Source: an uncultured Selenomonadales bacterium (GTDB taxonomy: Bacteria; Bacillota; Negativicutes; Selenomonadales; Selenomonadaceae). From it: a stretch of DNA of 8,660 nt. Positions 1 to 6,539 of this stretch are shown piece by piece. Where the stretch lies: contig CALEPR010000166.1 in NCBI GenBank assembly GCA_937910665.1, forward strand, positions 1-8,660, read 5' to 3'. Position 1 is the stretch's first letter. The number at the start of each line of letters is the position of its first letter. The notes under the pieces were generated by a model, which was given only the letters and a program-made list of their open reading frames with translations, was not told the DNA's origin and did no database searches. The position numbers were made by a program, and so were the translations under genes.

Positions 1-70
1 TGGCGTGCTGACGCACTTTTTGATTGAACTTACACAAAATTTCTGACACAGTCGACAGCAAAGAAAATAT
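1..70 (-). CDS. Possible 5' end of a gene downstream of gyrB (partial, uncertain)
   Basis: After the gyrB stop, the minus strand carries a strong GGAGG at 83-79, followed by an open frame that runs off the window edge. It reads roughly IFSLLSTVSEILCKFNQKVR from an ATA at 70-68. With the usual spacing the start would be that ATA, which is a rare initiator. The nearest normal start in the same frame is TTG at 61-59, about 17 nt from the Shine-Dalgarno and so too far to be comfortable. A second, cysteine-rich frame is also open, so frame choice is not certain. I do not recognise the peptide. gyrA often follows gyrB, but these residues do not resemble the start of GyrA. Confidence 0.25.
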   Translation of the reverse strand, partial: MFSLLSTVSEILCKFNQKVRQHA

Positions 71-100
71 CTTGCCGTCCTCCAAAAATTTTTTTTGAAA

Positions 101-2119
101 TTAAATATCTAAATTTTTTACAAGCAGAGCATTTTCTTCAATGAATTGTCTGCGCGGAGCAACTTGGTCGCCCATCAAAATTGTAAAAAGTTCGTCTGCC
201 TCTGCCGCATCCTCGACTTCAACTCGGAGCATCGTCCTCGCCGCAGGATCCATTGTCGTTTCCCAAAGTTGATCGGGATTCATTTCGCCCAAACCTTTGT
301 AACGCTGAACAGTAGAACCTTCGCGCCCGACTTCATCAAGTTTTTTTGCAAGTTCATCGTCGCTGTAAGTGTACCAGTGATTTTTTCCTTTGCGAATTTG
401 ATAGAGCGGCGGCTGGGCAATGTAAACGTGTCCATGTTCGATTAAAGGTTTCATATACCTGTAGAAAAATGTTAAAAGCAAAGTTCTGATGTGCGCTCCG
501 TCAACGTCCGCATCGGTCATGATAATAATTTTGCTGTAGCGACGTTTTGCAAGATCGAAGTCGTCGGAAATTCCTGTGCCGAAAGCTGTAATCATGGTTC
601 TAATTTCTGCGTTTGCAAAAATTTTATCAAGTCGCGCCTTTTCGACATTTAAAATTTTTCCGCGCAGAGGTAAGATAGCTTGAAATCTTCTGTCGCGACC
701 TTGTTTAGCCGAGCCGCCTGCGCTGTCGCCCTCGACGATATAAATTTCTGCCTTGTCGGGATCTTTTACGCTGCAGTCGGCAAGTTTTCCCGGCAAGCTG
801 GAAACTTCCAATGCATTTTTTCTGCGAGTAAGTTCACGAGCCTTTCTCGCCGCCTCACGCGCCCGTGCAGCCATTACTGACTTCTCCAGTATCTGTTTTG
901 TTATGGAAGGATTTTCCTCGAAAAATTCGCTCAATCCTTCGCCTGTGACAGCGTTCACTAAAGTTCTGATTTCTGAATTGCCAAGTTTAGTTTTTGTCTG
1001 TCCTTCAAATTGCGGATTATGAAGTTTCACGCTGATAACGCAAGTCAAACCTTCGCGGACATCTTCGCCGCTCAAAGTTGAATCAGCATTTTTCAGCAAG
1101 TTCAAACGCTTTGCAAAATCATTTGCAACTCTGGTGAGTGCGGCTTTGAATCCGACAAGGTGAGTTCCGCCTTCTTCAGTGTTAATGTTATTGACGTAGC
1201 TGAAAATATTTTCTTGATAGCTGTCATTGTACTGCATCGCAATTTCAACGACTGCGTCGTCGCGCTTGCCATTGAAGTAAATCGGCGTTTGGTTAATTTT
1301 TTGTTTCTTGCGGTTTAGGTGTTCGACAAATTGAATAATGCCGCCCTCGAAGTGAAAAGTTTGTGCAACTTCTTCCTCGCCGCGTTTGTCAGTCAAATTG
1401 ATTGTGATTCCGCTGTTCAAAAATGCAAGTTCGCGCAGTCTATGTTTCAGAGTGTCATAATTAAAAGTTGTCACCGTGAAAATTTCTTCGTCCGGCACGA
1501 AATGAACTTTTGTTCCTGTGCTTTCAGCGTCGCCGACAATGTGCAAAGGTTCGACAGTATTTCCTCGCGAAAAAGTTATCTGGTGAATTTTTCCGTCGCG
1601 CTTGACTTCGACTTCCATAGATTTAGACAAAGCATTGACGACCGAAACTCCAACGCCGTGAAGTCCGCCGCTGACTTTGTAACCTTCGCCGCCGAATTTT
1701 CCTCCGGCATGCAGGACAGTCAAAACAACTTCGACGGCAGGTTTTCCGCTCTCATGCATATCGACAGGGATACCGCGACCATTGTCGGAAACTGTGATCG
1801 AATTATCTTTTTCAATCGTGACATTTATTTCGGTACAGAAACCTGCAAGTGCTTCGTCGATGGAATTATCTACCACTTCATAGACAAGGTGATGAAGTCC
1901 GCGCTCCGAAGTCGAACCGATATACATTCCCGGACGAAGTCTGACAGCCTCCAAACCTTCAAGAATTTGAATTTGATTTGCATCATAATCTCCCTCGACT
2001 GCGTCGACTTGCGCGCTCTCTGTGTCGAGGTGAATTTCTATATTTTCCTCCTGCGCCGAATTTAAATTTTCAGCGTCTGCATTTTCGATTTCATTTTCAT
2101 TCAAAATTTTTTCGTCCAC
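101..2119 (-). CDS. gyrB: DNA gyrase subunit B, with an acidic N-terminal extension
   Basis: ATPase subunit of the type IIA topoisomerase that introduces negative supercoils with GyrA. From the GTG start the protein is 672 aa. Seen in order: a 44-residue acidic leader; the usual GyrB start (YDANQIQILEGLEAVRLRPGM, from residue 45); GHKL ATP site with E81, N85 (EVVDNSIDEA) and D112 (SDNGRG), then GGLHGVG; the transducer lysine in QTK (374-376); Toprim domain with EGDSAGG (463-469) and DADVDG (536-541), the Mg-binding catalytic residues; and the C-terminal QRYKGLGEMNPDQLWETT segment. There is no long insertion, so it is a standard Bacillota-type GyrB rather than an obvious ParE; the 'YKGLGEMN' tail alone does not separate the two. 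An in-frame TTG at 2143 would add 8 residues, but the GGAGG lies inside that extension, so GTG at 2119 is preferred. It diverges from rplS rather than sitting in a dnaA-dnaN-recF-gyrB cluster. Confidence 0.95.
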   Translation of the reverse strand: MDEKILNENEIENADAENLNSAQEENIEIHLDTESAQVDAVEGDYDANQIQILEGLEAVRLRPGMYIGSTSERGLHHLVYEVVDNSIDEALAGFCTEINVTIEKDNSITVSDNGRGIPVDMHESGKPAVEVVLTVLHAGGKFGGEGYKVSGGLHGVGVSVVNALSKSMEVEVKRDGKIHQITFSRGNTVEPLHIVGDAESTGTKVHFVPDEEIFTVTTFNYDTLKHRLRELAFLNSGITINLTDKRGEEEVAQTFHFEGGIIQFVEHLNRKKQKINQTPIYFNGKRDDAVVEIAMQYNDSYQENIFSYVNNINTEEGGTHLVGFKAALTRVANDFAKRLNLLKNADSTLSGEDVREGLTCVISVKLHNPQFEGQTKTKLGNSEIRTLVNAVTGEGLSEFFEENPSITKQILEKSVMAARAREAARKARELTRRKNALEVSSLPGKLADCSVKDPDKAEIYIVEGDSAGGSAKQGRDRRFQAILPLRGKILNVEKARLDKIFANAEIRTMITAFGTGISDDFDLAKRRYSKIIIMTDADVDGAHIRTLLLTFFYRYMKPLIEHGHVYIAQPPLYQIRKGKNHWYTYSDDELAKKLDEVGREGSTVQRYKGLGEMNPDQLWETTMDPAARTMLRVEVEDAAEADELFTILMGDQVAPRRQFIEENALLVKNLDI

Positions 2120-2126
2120 TTTATTA

Positions 2127-2131
2127 CCTCC
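2127..2131 (-). promoter_or_regulatory. gyrB Shine-Dalgarno that fixes the GTG start
   Basis: On the minus strand GGAGG is followed by TAATAAA and then GTG GAC GAA (start at 2119), a 7-nt spacing. The alternative upstream TTG (2143) has no Shine-Dalgarno and would lie almost at the predicted 5' end of the transcript. Confidence 0.85.
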
Positions 2132-2151
2132 AAATAATTTCAACGTCTAGA

Positions 2152-2180
2152 AGTTTATCACAATAAATTTTTCGTGACAA
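2152..2180 (-). promoter_or_regulatory. Promoter of gyrB (sigma-A type, extended -10)
   Basis: Minus strand: -35 TTGTCA (2180-2175), 17-bp spacer, -10 TAAACT (2157-2152) preceded by TGA, an extended -10. The start of transcription would be near 2145, giving a leader of about 26 nt to the GTG codon. The -10 has the same form (TGTGnTAAACT) as that of the divergent rplS promoter. Confidence 0.65.
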
Positions 2181-2191
2181 GTTTAAAAAAG

Positions 2192-2221
2192 TTGACAGAT
2201 TTTATTCGACTGTGCTAAACT
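2192..2221 (+). promoter_or_regulatory. Promoter of rplS (sigma-A type, extended -10)
   Basis: Plus strand: consensus -35 TTGACA (2192-2197), 18-bp spacer, -10 TAAACT (2216-2221) preceded by TGC, an extended -10. The transcript would start near 2228 and have a leader of about 65 nt. The -35 elements of the two divergent promoters are only 11 bp apart, back to back. Confidence 0.7.
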
Positions 2222-2237
2222 GCGCTTTGTTAATTTC

Positions 2238-2274
2238 GACGTTCCGCTGAGAAAAAAATTTTTTCATGAACGTC
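2238..2274 (+). promoter_or_regulatory. rplS leader hairpin (possible L19 autoregulatory leader)
   Basis: GACGTTC (2238-2244) and GAACGTC (2268-2274) form a perfect 7-bp stem. The interior contains a weak A/T helix (GAAAAAAATTTTTTC, 2251-2265). The stem ends directly before the Shine-Dalgarno region AAGGAAGGAAG (2275-2285). Bacillota rplS genes are known to have structured leaders (the L19 leader family). That this is one is inference from position; I could not compare it with the family consensus. Confidence 0.45.
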
Positions 2275-2293
2275 AAGGAAGGAAGAGATTTTT

Positions 2294-2638
2294 ATGAACA
2301 TTATTGAGATTTTGGAAAAGGAACAACTTCGCGACAATATTCCGAAGTTTGCCCCGGGCGACACCGTGAAAGTCCACGCAAAAATTATTGAAGGTACTCG
2401 TGAGCGTATCCAAATTTTTGAGGGCGTTGTGATTTCGCGTCACGGTAGCGGAGTTCGTGAAATGTTCACTGTGCGTCGAATTTCTTACGGCGTTGGAGTG
2501 GAAAGAATGTTTCCGGTTCATTCTCCGCGCATCGACAAAATTGAAGTCGTGCGTCGCGGTAAAGTTCGTCGCGCCAAACTTTATTATCTGCGTAAACTCA
2601 CAGGTAAGGCGGCAAAAATTAAAGAAAAGAAAAGCTGA
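2294..2638 (+). CDS. rplS: 50S ribosomal protein L19
   Basis: Component of the large ribosomal subunit at the 30S-50S interface. The 114-residue length is normal for L19. Seen: the N-terminal helix MNIIEILEKEQLRDNIPKF, the SH3-like core PGDTVKVHAKIIEGTRERIQIFEGVVISR (about 21-49), the basic segment GSGVREMFTVRRISYGVGVERMFPVHSPRIDKIEVVRRGKVRRAKLYYLR and a lysine-rich tail. The ATG follows a purine-rich Shine-Dalgarno (AAGGAAGGAAG, 2275-2285). It is the only plus-strand gene here and is monocistronic: its own promoter lies upstream and a terminator lies downstream after a repeat array. In many bacteria rplS ends an rpsP-rimM-trmD-rplS operon, so a lone copy beside divergent gyrB is a rearranged context. 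Confidence 0.96.
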   Translation: MNIIEILEKEQLRDNIPKFAPGDTVKVHAKIIEGTRERIQIFEGVVISRHGSGVREMFTVRRISYGVGVERMFPVHSPRIDKIEVVRRGKVRRAKLYYLRKLTGKAAKIKEKKS

Positions 2639-2642
2639 TTAG

Positions 2643-2662
2643 GAAACTGTCGTCACAGTTTC
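2643..2662 (+). other. Perfect hairpin directly after rplS
   Basis: GAAACTGT (2643-2650), loop CGTC, ACAGTTTC (2655-2662): an 8-bp perfect inverted repeat starting 5 nt after the rplS stop codon. No T-tract follows directly, so it is not a classic terminator by itself. It may protect the 3' end of the mRNA or mark the left border of the repeat array, whose first unit begins at its last base. Confidence 0.6.
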
Positions 2663-2886
2663 AGCAATCGGTTACAAGTTTTAAAAATTTTTTTCAGCAA
2701 TCGGTTACAAGTTCTAAAAATTTTTCAGTAGTCGGTTACAAGTTCTAAAAAAATTTTCAGTAGTCGGTTACAAGTTCTAAAAATTTTTCAGTAGTCGGTT
2801 ACAAGTTCTAAAAATTTTTCAGTAGTCGGTTACAAGTTTTAAAAAAATTTTTTTCAGTAGTCGGTTACAAGTTTTAAAAATTTTTT
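2662..2886. repeat. Seven tandem 31-35 bp repeats with A-tract/T-tract cores
   Basis: Seven head-to-tail units start at 2662, 2695, 2726, 2758, 2789, 2820 and 2855. Each has a conserved part CAGYARTCGGTTACAAGTT, then YT, then A5-7 and T4-7. Unit lengths are 33, 31, 32, 31, 31, 35 and 32; all length variation lies in the A/T tracts. Units 1-2 read CAGCAAT and units 3-7 CAGTAGT; units 4 and 5 are identical, which suggests growth by internal duplication. The A-to-T junctions are spaced 33, 33, 30, 31, 33 and 33 bp, close to three helical turns. Unit lengths are not multiples of three and no frame stays open, so the array is non-coding. It fills the gap between the convergent rplS and glycosyltransferase genes. 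Confidence 0.95.
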
Positions 2887-2890
2887 CAAG

Positions 2891-2918
2891 TCTGTCGGAC
2901 AATCGGCAGATTTTTTTT
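2891..2918 (+). terminator. Rho-independent terminator of rplS
   Basis: TCTGTCG (2891-2897), loop GACAAT, CGGCAGA (2904-2910), a 7-bp stem with one G-T wobble, followed by eight Ts (2911-2918). It ends 2 bp before the stop codon of the convergent glycosyltransferase gene. On the minus strand the hairpin is followed by CTTG and then As, so it should work mainly for rplS. Confidence 0.85.
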
Positions 2919-2920
2919 GT

Positions 2921-3649
2921 TCAAGAATTTTTTGAGGCATGAACTTTCCAGACAAATTTTGGCAGAGCGACTAATCTTCCAGCGCGACTCGGTTGCAACA
3001 GCGCACGAAAGAGCCATTCAAGTTTTGCCTTTTGCATCCAAAGCGGAGCGCGTTTAACATTTCCTGCCATTACGTCGAAAGTTCCGCCGACACCGATCGA
3101 CACAGGAACATTTAATTCTTTTTTGTGAGCGGCGAGCCATTTTTCCTGTTTCGGAACTCCGAGTGCGGCAAGCAAAATGTCCGGCGCAGAATTTTTTATT
3201 TGCGAAATAATTTCCGCTTCGTCCTCAGATTTAAAATAACCGTTACGAGTTCCCACGATTTTTATTCCCGGGTAAAGTTCCTCCGCTTTTGCTTTTGCTT
3301 TTTCCGCAACACCGGGCGCAGAACCGAACAAAAAAAATTTTATCGACTTCGACGGCGCAATTTTCATAAGTTCTTGGACTAAATCGAAACCCGCTACTCG
3401 TTCCGGCATTTTTTTTCCCAGATGATGCGCCGCCCAAACTGTTCCTGCGCCGTCAGGTACGACAAGTTCAGCCGAGTTCAAAATTTTTTTTAATTCCGCA
3501 TCGCCGGTCGCCATCATCAACATTTCTGCATTTGCTGTGGCGACGATTGAATTTTTTTTCAGCGCGATTAATTTTTCCACTTCCTCGACCGCCTGACGCA
3601 TCGTTAACGAATCGACTTGCACTCCCAGAATTTCCACTTTTTCAGTCAT
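2921..3649 (-). CDS. tagA: TagA/WecG/CpsF-family glycosyltransferase (UDP-ManNAc transferase type)
   Basis: GT26-family enzyme of 242 aa. Characterised members transfer N-acetylmannosamine (TagA, wall teichoic acid linkage unit) or its uronic acid (WecG) onto a GlcNAc-diphospho-undecaprenol lipid at the inner face of the membrane. Seen: T38 in VATANAEM; VPDG with D66, the position of the proposed catalytic aspartate in TagA; ERVAGFDL (83-90); LFGSAPGV (107-114); LGVPKQE (163-169); GVGGTFD (186-192); KRAP (199-202); EWLFRAL (211-217), with a basic C-terminal tail typical of the membrane-binding appendage. There is no transmembrane segment. The ATG follows GAGGAGG with a T-rich 10-nt spacer. 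It lies 76 bp after typA, with its own promoter between. No other wall-polymer genes are present, so the exact substrate (teichoic-acid linker or another surface glycan) is not settled. Confidence 0.88.
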   Translation of the reverse strand: MTEKVEILGVQVDSLTMRQAVEEVEKLIALKKNSIVATANAEMLMMATGDAELKKILNSAELVVPDGAGTVWAAHHLGKKMPERVAGFDLVQELMKIAPSKSIKFFLFGSAPGVAEKAKAKAEELYPGIKIVGTRNGYFKSEDEAEIISQIKNSAPDILLAALGVPKQEKWLAAHKKELNVPVSIGVGGTFDVMAGNVKRAPLWMQKAKLEWLFRALLQPSRAGRLVALPKFVWKVHASKNS

Positions 3650-3658
3650 AAAAAAAAT

Positions 3659-3676
3659 TCCTCCTCTGTCGGAGAA
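3659..3676 (-). promoter_or_regulatory. Hairpin enclosing the tagA-like gene's Shine-Dalgarno
   Basis: On the minus strand TTCTCC (3676-3671), loop GACAGA, GGAGGA (3664-3659) gives a 6-bp stem with one G-T wobble that buries the GGAGG. RNA begun at the local promoter (start near 3670) would lack the 5' arm; read-through RNA from typA would contain it. Confidence 0.35.
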
Positions 3677-3706
3677 ATTTTAATGTTTTGCTTTTCACTT
3701 TGTCAA
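3677..3706 (-). promoter_or_regulatory. Promoter of the tagA-like gene
   Basis: Minus strand: consensus -35 TTGACA (3706-3701), 18-bp spacer, -10 TAAAAT (3682-3677). It lies in the 76-bp gap after typA. Transcription would start near 3670, about 20 nt before the ATG. Confidence 0.7.
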
Positions 3707-3725
3707 GGCGGCAAGAATTTAAAAA

Positions 3726-5543
3726 TTATTTTCTCGAATTTTTCGCCGCACGACCGCGAACAGTTCTATCCAAAATAACTTTGCGAAGTCTGATGCTCGA
3801 CGGCGTGACTTCGACAAGTTCATCGTCGTTAATATATTCCAACGCTTGTTCCAAACTCATAAGGCGCGGCGGAACCAATCTGATGGCTTCGTCTGCCGAA
3901 GAAGTTCGAGTGTTGGTCAAATGTTTTTGTTTGCAAGGATTTATGTCAATGTCCATTTCTCTGGAATTTTCGCCGACAATCATTCCTTCATAAACTTGTT
4001 GATTCGGCTCGATAAACATTGTCCCTCTGTCCTGCAAATTCCAAATTCCGTAACCTGTCGTCGTCCCCTCCTCGAAGGCAACCAAACTTCCGCGACTGCG
4101 TCCGGGAATATCGCCCTTGTAAGGTGCGTAGCTGTGGAAAACGTGATTCATAATTCCATTTCCCTTTGTGCCTGTCAAAAGTTCGGAGCGAAAACCAATC
4201 AAGCCCCGCGCAGGAATTAAAAAATTTATTCTCATGTAACCTGCGACTTCAGTCATGTCAACCATTTCAGCTTTTCTGCGACCGAGCGACTCCATCGCAA
4301 TTCCCATGAAATCTTGAGGAACTTCGACAGTCAAAAATTCTATCGGCTCAAGTTTCTGTCCGTCAACAATTTTATAGACAACTTCAGGCTTTCCAATTTG
4401 CATTTCATAACCTTCGCGACGCATCGTTTCAATCAAAATTGAAATGTGAAGTTCTCCGCGTCCGCTGACTTTGAAAATATCTGCAGAATCTGTTTCCTCG
4501 ACTCGCAAGGCAACATTTGTCTGAGCCTCTTTAAAAAGTCTGTCGCGAATATGTCTGGAAGTTACAAATTGTCCCTCGCGCCCGGCAAATGGACTTGTAT
4601 TAACTCCGAAAGTCATGCTTAAAGTCGGTTCGTCAACTTTTATTCCGGGCAAGGCTTCAGGATTTTCTTGGTCAGCGATTGTGTCTCCGATCGAAATTTC
4701 AGCCAAACCTGTAAGCGCGACAATTTCGCCCATCTCCGCCTCAGGAACTTCGACGCGACTCAATCCGTCGTAAGTAAAAACTTTTCCGACTTTGCCTTTT
4801 GAAATTTCTCCGTCGCGCATCAAAGCAACAGTTTCGCCGCCTTTAATTTTTCCGCGCTGAACTCTGCCGATAGCAATTTTTCCGACATATTCGTCCGCTT
4901 CCAAAGTTGTGACGACCATTTGCAAAGGAGCATCGAGTTCTCCTTCAGGCGCAGGAATTTCTTTGACAATAGTTTCGAGCAGAGGTTTTAAATCTTGATC
5001 TTCTTCGTCCATAGATTTTTTTGAAATTCCCGCCTTCGCCGCCGTGTAGATGACAGGAAAGTCAAGTTGCTCATCGTCCGCATCCAATTCCATGAACAGT
5101 TCCAAAATTTCGTCGTTGACTTCATCAATTCTGATTTCAGGTCTGTCAATTTTATTTATGACGACGATCGGTTTCAATTTTCTTTCCAGAGCTTTTCGCA
5201 AAACAAATTTAGTCTGCGGCATCGGTCCTTCAAAAGCATCGACAACCAATAAAACTCCGTCGACCATATTCAAGACGCGCTCAACCTCTCCGCCGAAGTC
5301 AGCGTGCCCGGGCGTGTCGACAATGTTAATTTTTATCCCGTTGTAAAAAATTGCTGTGTTCTTTGACAAAATTGTAATTCCGCGCTCACGCTCCAAGTCG
5401 CCCGAATCCATGACTCGCTCGGCAACTTGTTCGTTATCTCGGAAAACTCGACTCTGTTTAAGAAGTGCGTCCACTAAAGTAGTTTTTCCATGATCGACGT
5501 GTGCGATGATTGCAATATTTCTTATTCCTGAATTTATTCCCAT
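3726..5543 (-). CDS. typA: Ribosome-associated translational GTPase TypA/BipA
   Basis: EF-G-like GTPase that binds the ribosome and supports 50S assembly and growth under stress or cold. Its 605 aa is typical. Seen: G1 AHVDHGKT (14-21), G2 RERGITILSK (about 52-61), G3 DTPGH (76-80), G4 NKID (130-133) and a G5-like TAAKAG (167-172); then domain II (GKIAIGRVQRGKIKGGETV), domain III with GRGELHISILIETMRREGYE, domain V with PARGLIGFRSELLTGTKGNG, and the BipA-specific C-terminal domain with NPCKQKHLTNTRTSSADEA and a basic end. The ATG at 5543 has only a modest Shine-Dalgarno (AAGGG) about 11 nt away across a T-tract. A promoter-like sequence overlaps the 3' end of ubiA upstream, so it is probably transcribed both alone and by read-through from ubiA. 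Confidence 0.96.
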   Translation of the reverse strand: MGINSGIRNIAIIAHVDHGKTTLVDALLKQSRVFRDNEQVAERVMDSGDLERERGITILSKNTAIFYNGIKINIVDTPGHADFGGEVERVLNMVDGVLLVVDAFEGPMPQTKFVLRKALERKLKPIVVINKIDRPEIRIDEVNDEILELFMELDADDEQLDFPVIYTAAKAGISKKSMDEEDQDLKPLLETIVKEIPAPEGELDAPLQMVVTTLEADEYVGKIAIGRVQRGKIKGGETVALMRDGEISKGKVGKVFTYDGLSRVEVPEAEMGEIVALTGLAEISIGDTIADQENPEALPGIKVDEPTLSMTFGVNTSPFAGREGQFVTSRHIRDRLFKEAQTNVALRVEETDSADIFKVSGRGELHISILIETMRREGYEMQIGKPEVVYKIVDGQKLEPIEFLTVEVPQDFMGIAMESLGRRKAEMVDMTEVAGYMRINFLIPARGLIGFRSELLTGTKGNGIMNHVFHSYAPYKGDIPGRSRGSLVAFEEGTTTGYGIWNLQDRGTMFIEPNQQVYEGMIVGENSREMDIDINPCKQKHLTNTRTSSADEAIRLVPPRLMSLEQALEYINDDELVEVTPSSIRLRKVILDRTVRGRAAKNSRK

Positions 5544-5642
5544 AAAAAAATTTTCCCTTCTTTAACTAAAAAATCCAAATAACCTCGTCACAGATTTGCA
5601 AACGAAACTGCCACAAGATTACATTTCTCTACAGTGATTATT

Positions 5643-5671
5643 TTTATATCATATTTTTGTTATAAGTACAA
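5643..5671 (-). promoter_or_regulatory. Possible promoter of typA
   Basis: Minus strand: weak -35 TTGTAC (5671-5666), 17-bp spacer, -10 TATAAA (5648-5643) preceded by TGA, an extended -10. It starts only a few bases after the ubiA stop. It implies a leader of about 93 nt, in which I see no convincing terminator or riboswitch. Confidence 0.5.
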
Positions 5672-5674
5672 CTT

Positions 5675-6526
5675 CTAAAACAGATAGTCCAACCAAGTGA
5701 ATAACAAAAGCGCGATCGAAACAATTCCGTTTCGCAAAAAATATTTCTGCGTAACTTGACTGAAGTCTTTCGGGCTGACTATAGCATGTTGGTAAATTAA
5801 AGTTCCCGCCGCAATTCCCACGCCAAGAAAATAAATTGCTCCTAGTTTTAAAATTATTCCCAGCACAATCAAACTTAAAATCGAAATTAAATGCCAAATT
5901 TTTACAATCCTAAACGCTTTGCGAACTCCAAATTCAGTCGCGAGTGAATGTAACTTTTGTCGCTTGTCAAATTTTTCGTCCTGCGCTCCGTAAATTGCAT
6001 CAAATCCCGCAATCCAAAACATTATTGCAACTGACAACAAAATCATCGGCGGCGCAAAAATTTTTCCACCCGACGCAAGCCAAGCTCCTGCCGGAGCCAT
6101 CGCCAACGCAATTCCCAAAATCAAATGACAAAATCCTGTGAATCTTTTTGTGAAAGGGTAAATTATAAAAGGCAAGGCGGCGACAGGCAAAAGTTTCAAA
6201 CAAATCGGCGGCAACTGCGCGACCGTCGCGACCAATAAAATTAAGCAGCAAATTATAAAAATTATCGCTTCTGTTTTTGAAATTTCTCCGCGAACCATAG
6301 CTCGGTAAGACATTCGCGGCTGAAGTTTGTCATACTTCAAGTCGACTAAATTATTTATTGCCAACGCCGCCGACCTCGCAGTTGTCACAGCCAGCGCAAT
6401 TAAAAAAAGAGTCCACGCAGAAACTTTTCCGTCCGTCGCCATCAATGCTCCCATGAAAGCGAAAGGCAACGAAAAAATTGCGTGCGGCAAGGCAACATTA
6501 TTTATGTGCGCTTGTAATTTTGTCAA
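5675..6526 (-). CDS. ubiA: UbiA-family polyprenyltransferase (4-hydroxybenzoate/menaquinone type)
   Basis: Integral-membrane enzyme of 283 aa that attaches a polyprenyl chain to an aromatic ring in quinone biosynthesis. Seen: first Asp-rich motif NNLVDLKYD (58-66; N58, D62, D66), second motif DAIYGAQDEKFD (176-187; D176, Y179, D183, D187), and the C-terminal YQHAIVSPKDFSQV segment common in UbiA/MqnP-like proteins. About eight to nine hydrophobic segments fit the UbiA fold. The usual NPRTAGR after motif 1 is changed to QPRMSYRAMVRGE. The start is TTG at 6526, supported by GAGGA 8 nt upstream; the next in-frame ATGs fall inside the first membrane helix. The 13-bp gap to the exonuclease gene contains this Shine-Dalgarno. 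In a menaquinone-using anaerobe it could be MqnP of the futalosine route; no other quinone genes are in view. Confidence 0.85.
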   Translation of the reverse strand: MTKLQAHINNVALPHAIFSLPFAFMGALMATDGKVSAWTLFLIALAVTTARSAALAINNLVDLKYDKLQPRMSYRAMVRGEISKTEAIIFIICCLILLVATVAQLPPICLKLLPVAALPFIIYPFTKRFTGFCHLILGIALAMAPAGAWLASGGKIFAPPMILLSVAIMFWIAGFDAIYGAQDEKFDKRQKLHSLATEFGVRKAFRIVKIWHLISILSLIVLGIILKLGAIYFLGVGIAAGTLIYQHAIVSPKDFSQVTQKYFLRNGIVSIALLLFTWLDYLF

Positions 6527-6539
6527 AAAAATCTTCCTC

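Noticed and set aside
1319..2065. Long plus-strand open frame of about 248 codons opposite gyrB
   Set aside because: It lies wholly antisense to well-conserved GyrB, lacks a recognisable domain and has the irregular composition of a shadow frame.
2457..2642. Second open frame inside rplS
   Set aside because: Shifted frame fully within L19; no independent start signal.
2662..2886. Tandem repeats as a CRISPR array
   Set aside because: Units are contiguous with no unique spacers; only A/T tract lengths differ, and there are no cas genes.
2891..2918. Terminator acting in both directions
   Set aside because: On the minus strand the stem is followed by CTTGAAAAAA rather than a T-run, so it should not end the glycosyltransferase transcript efficiently.
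5572..5640. Possible terminator or riboswitch in the typA leader
   Set aside because: Only short imperfect pairings (for example around GCAGTTTCGTTTGC) without a T-tract or a known aptamer pattern.
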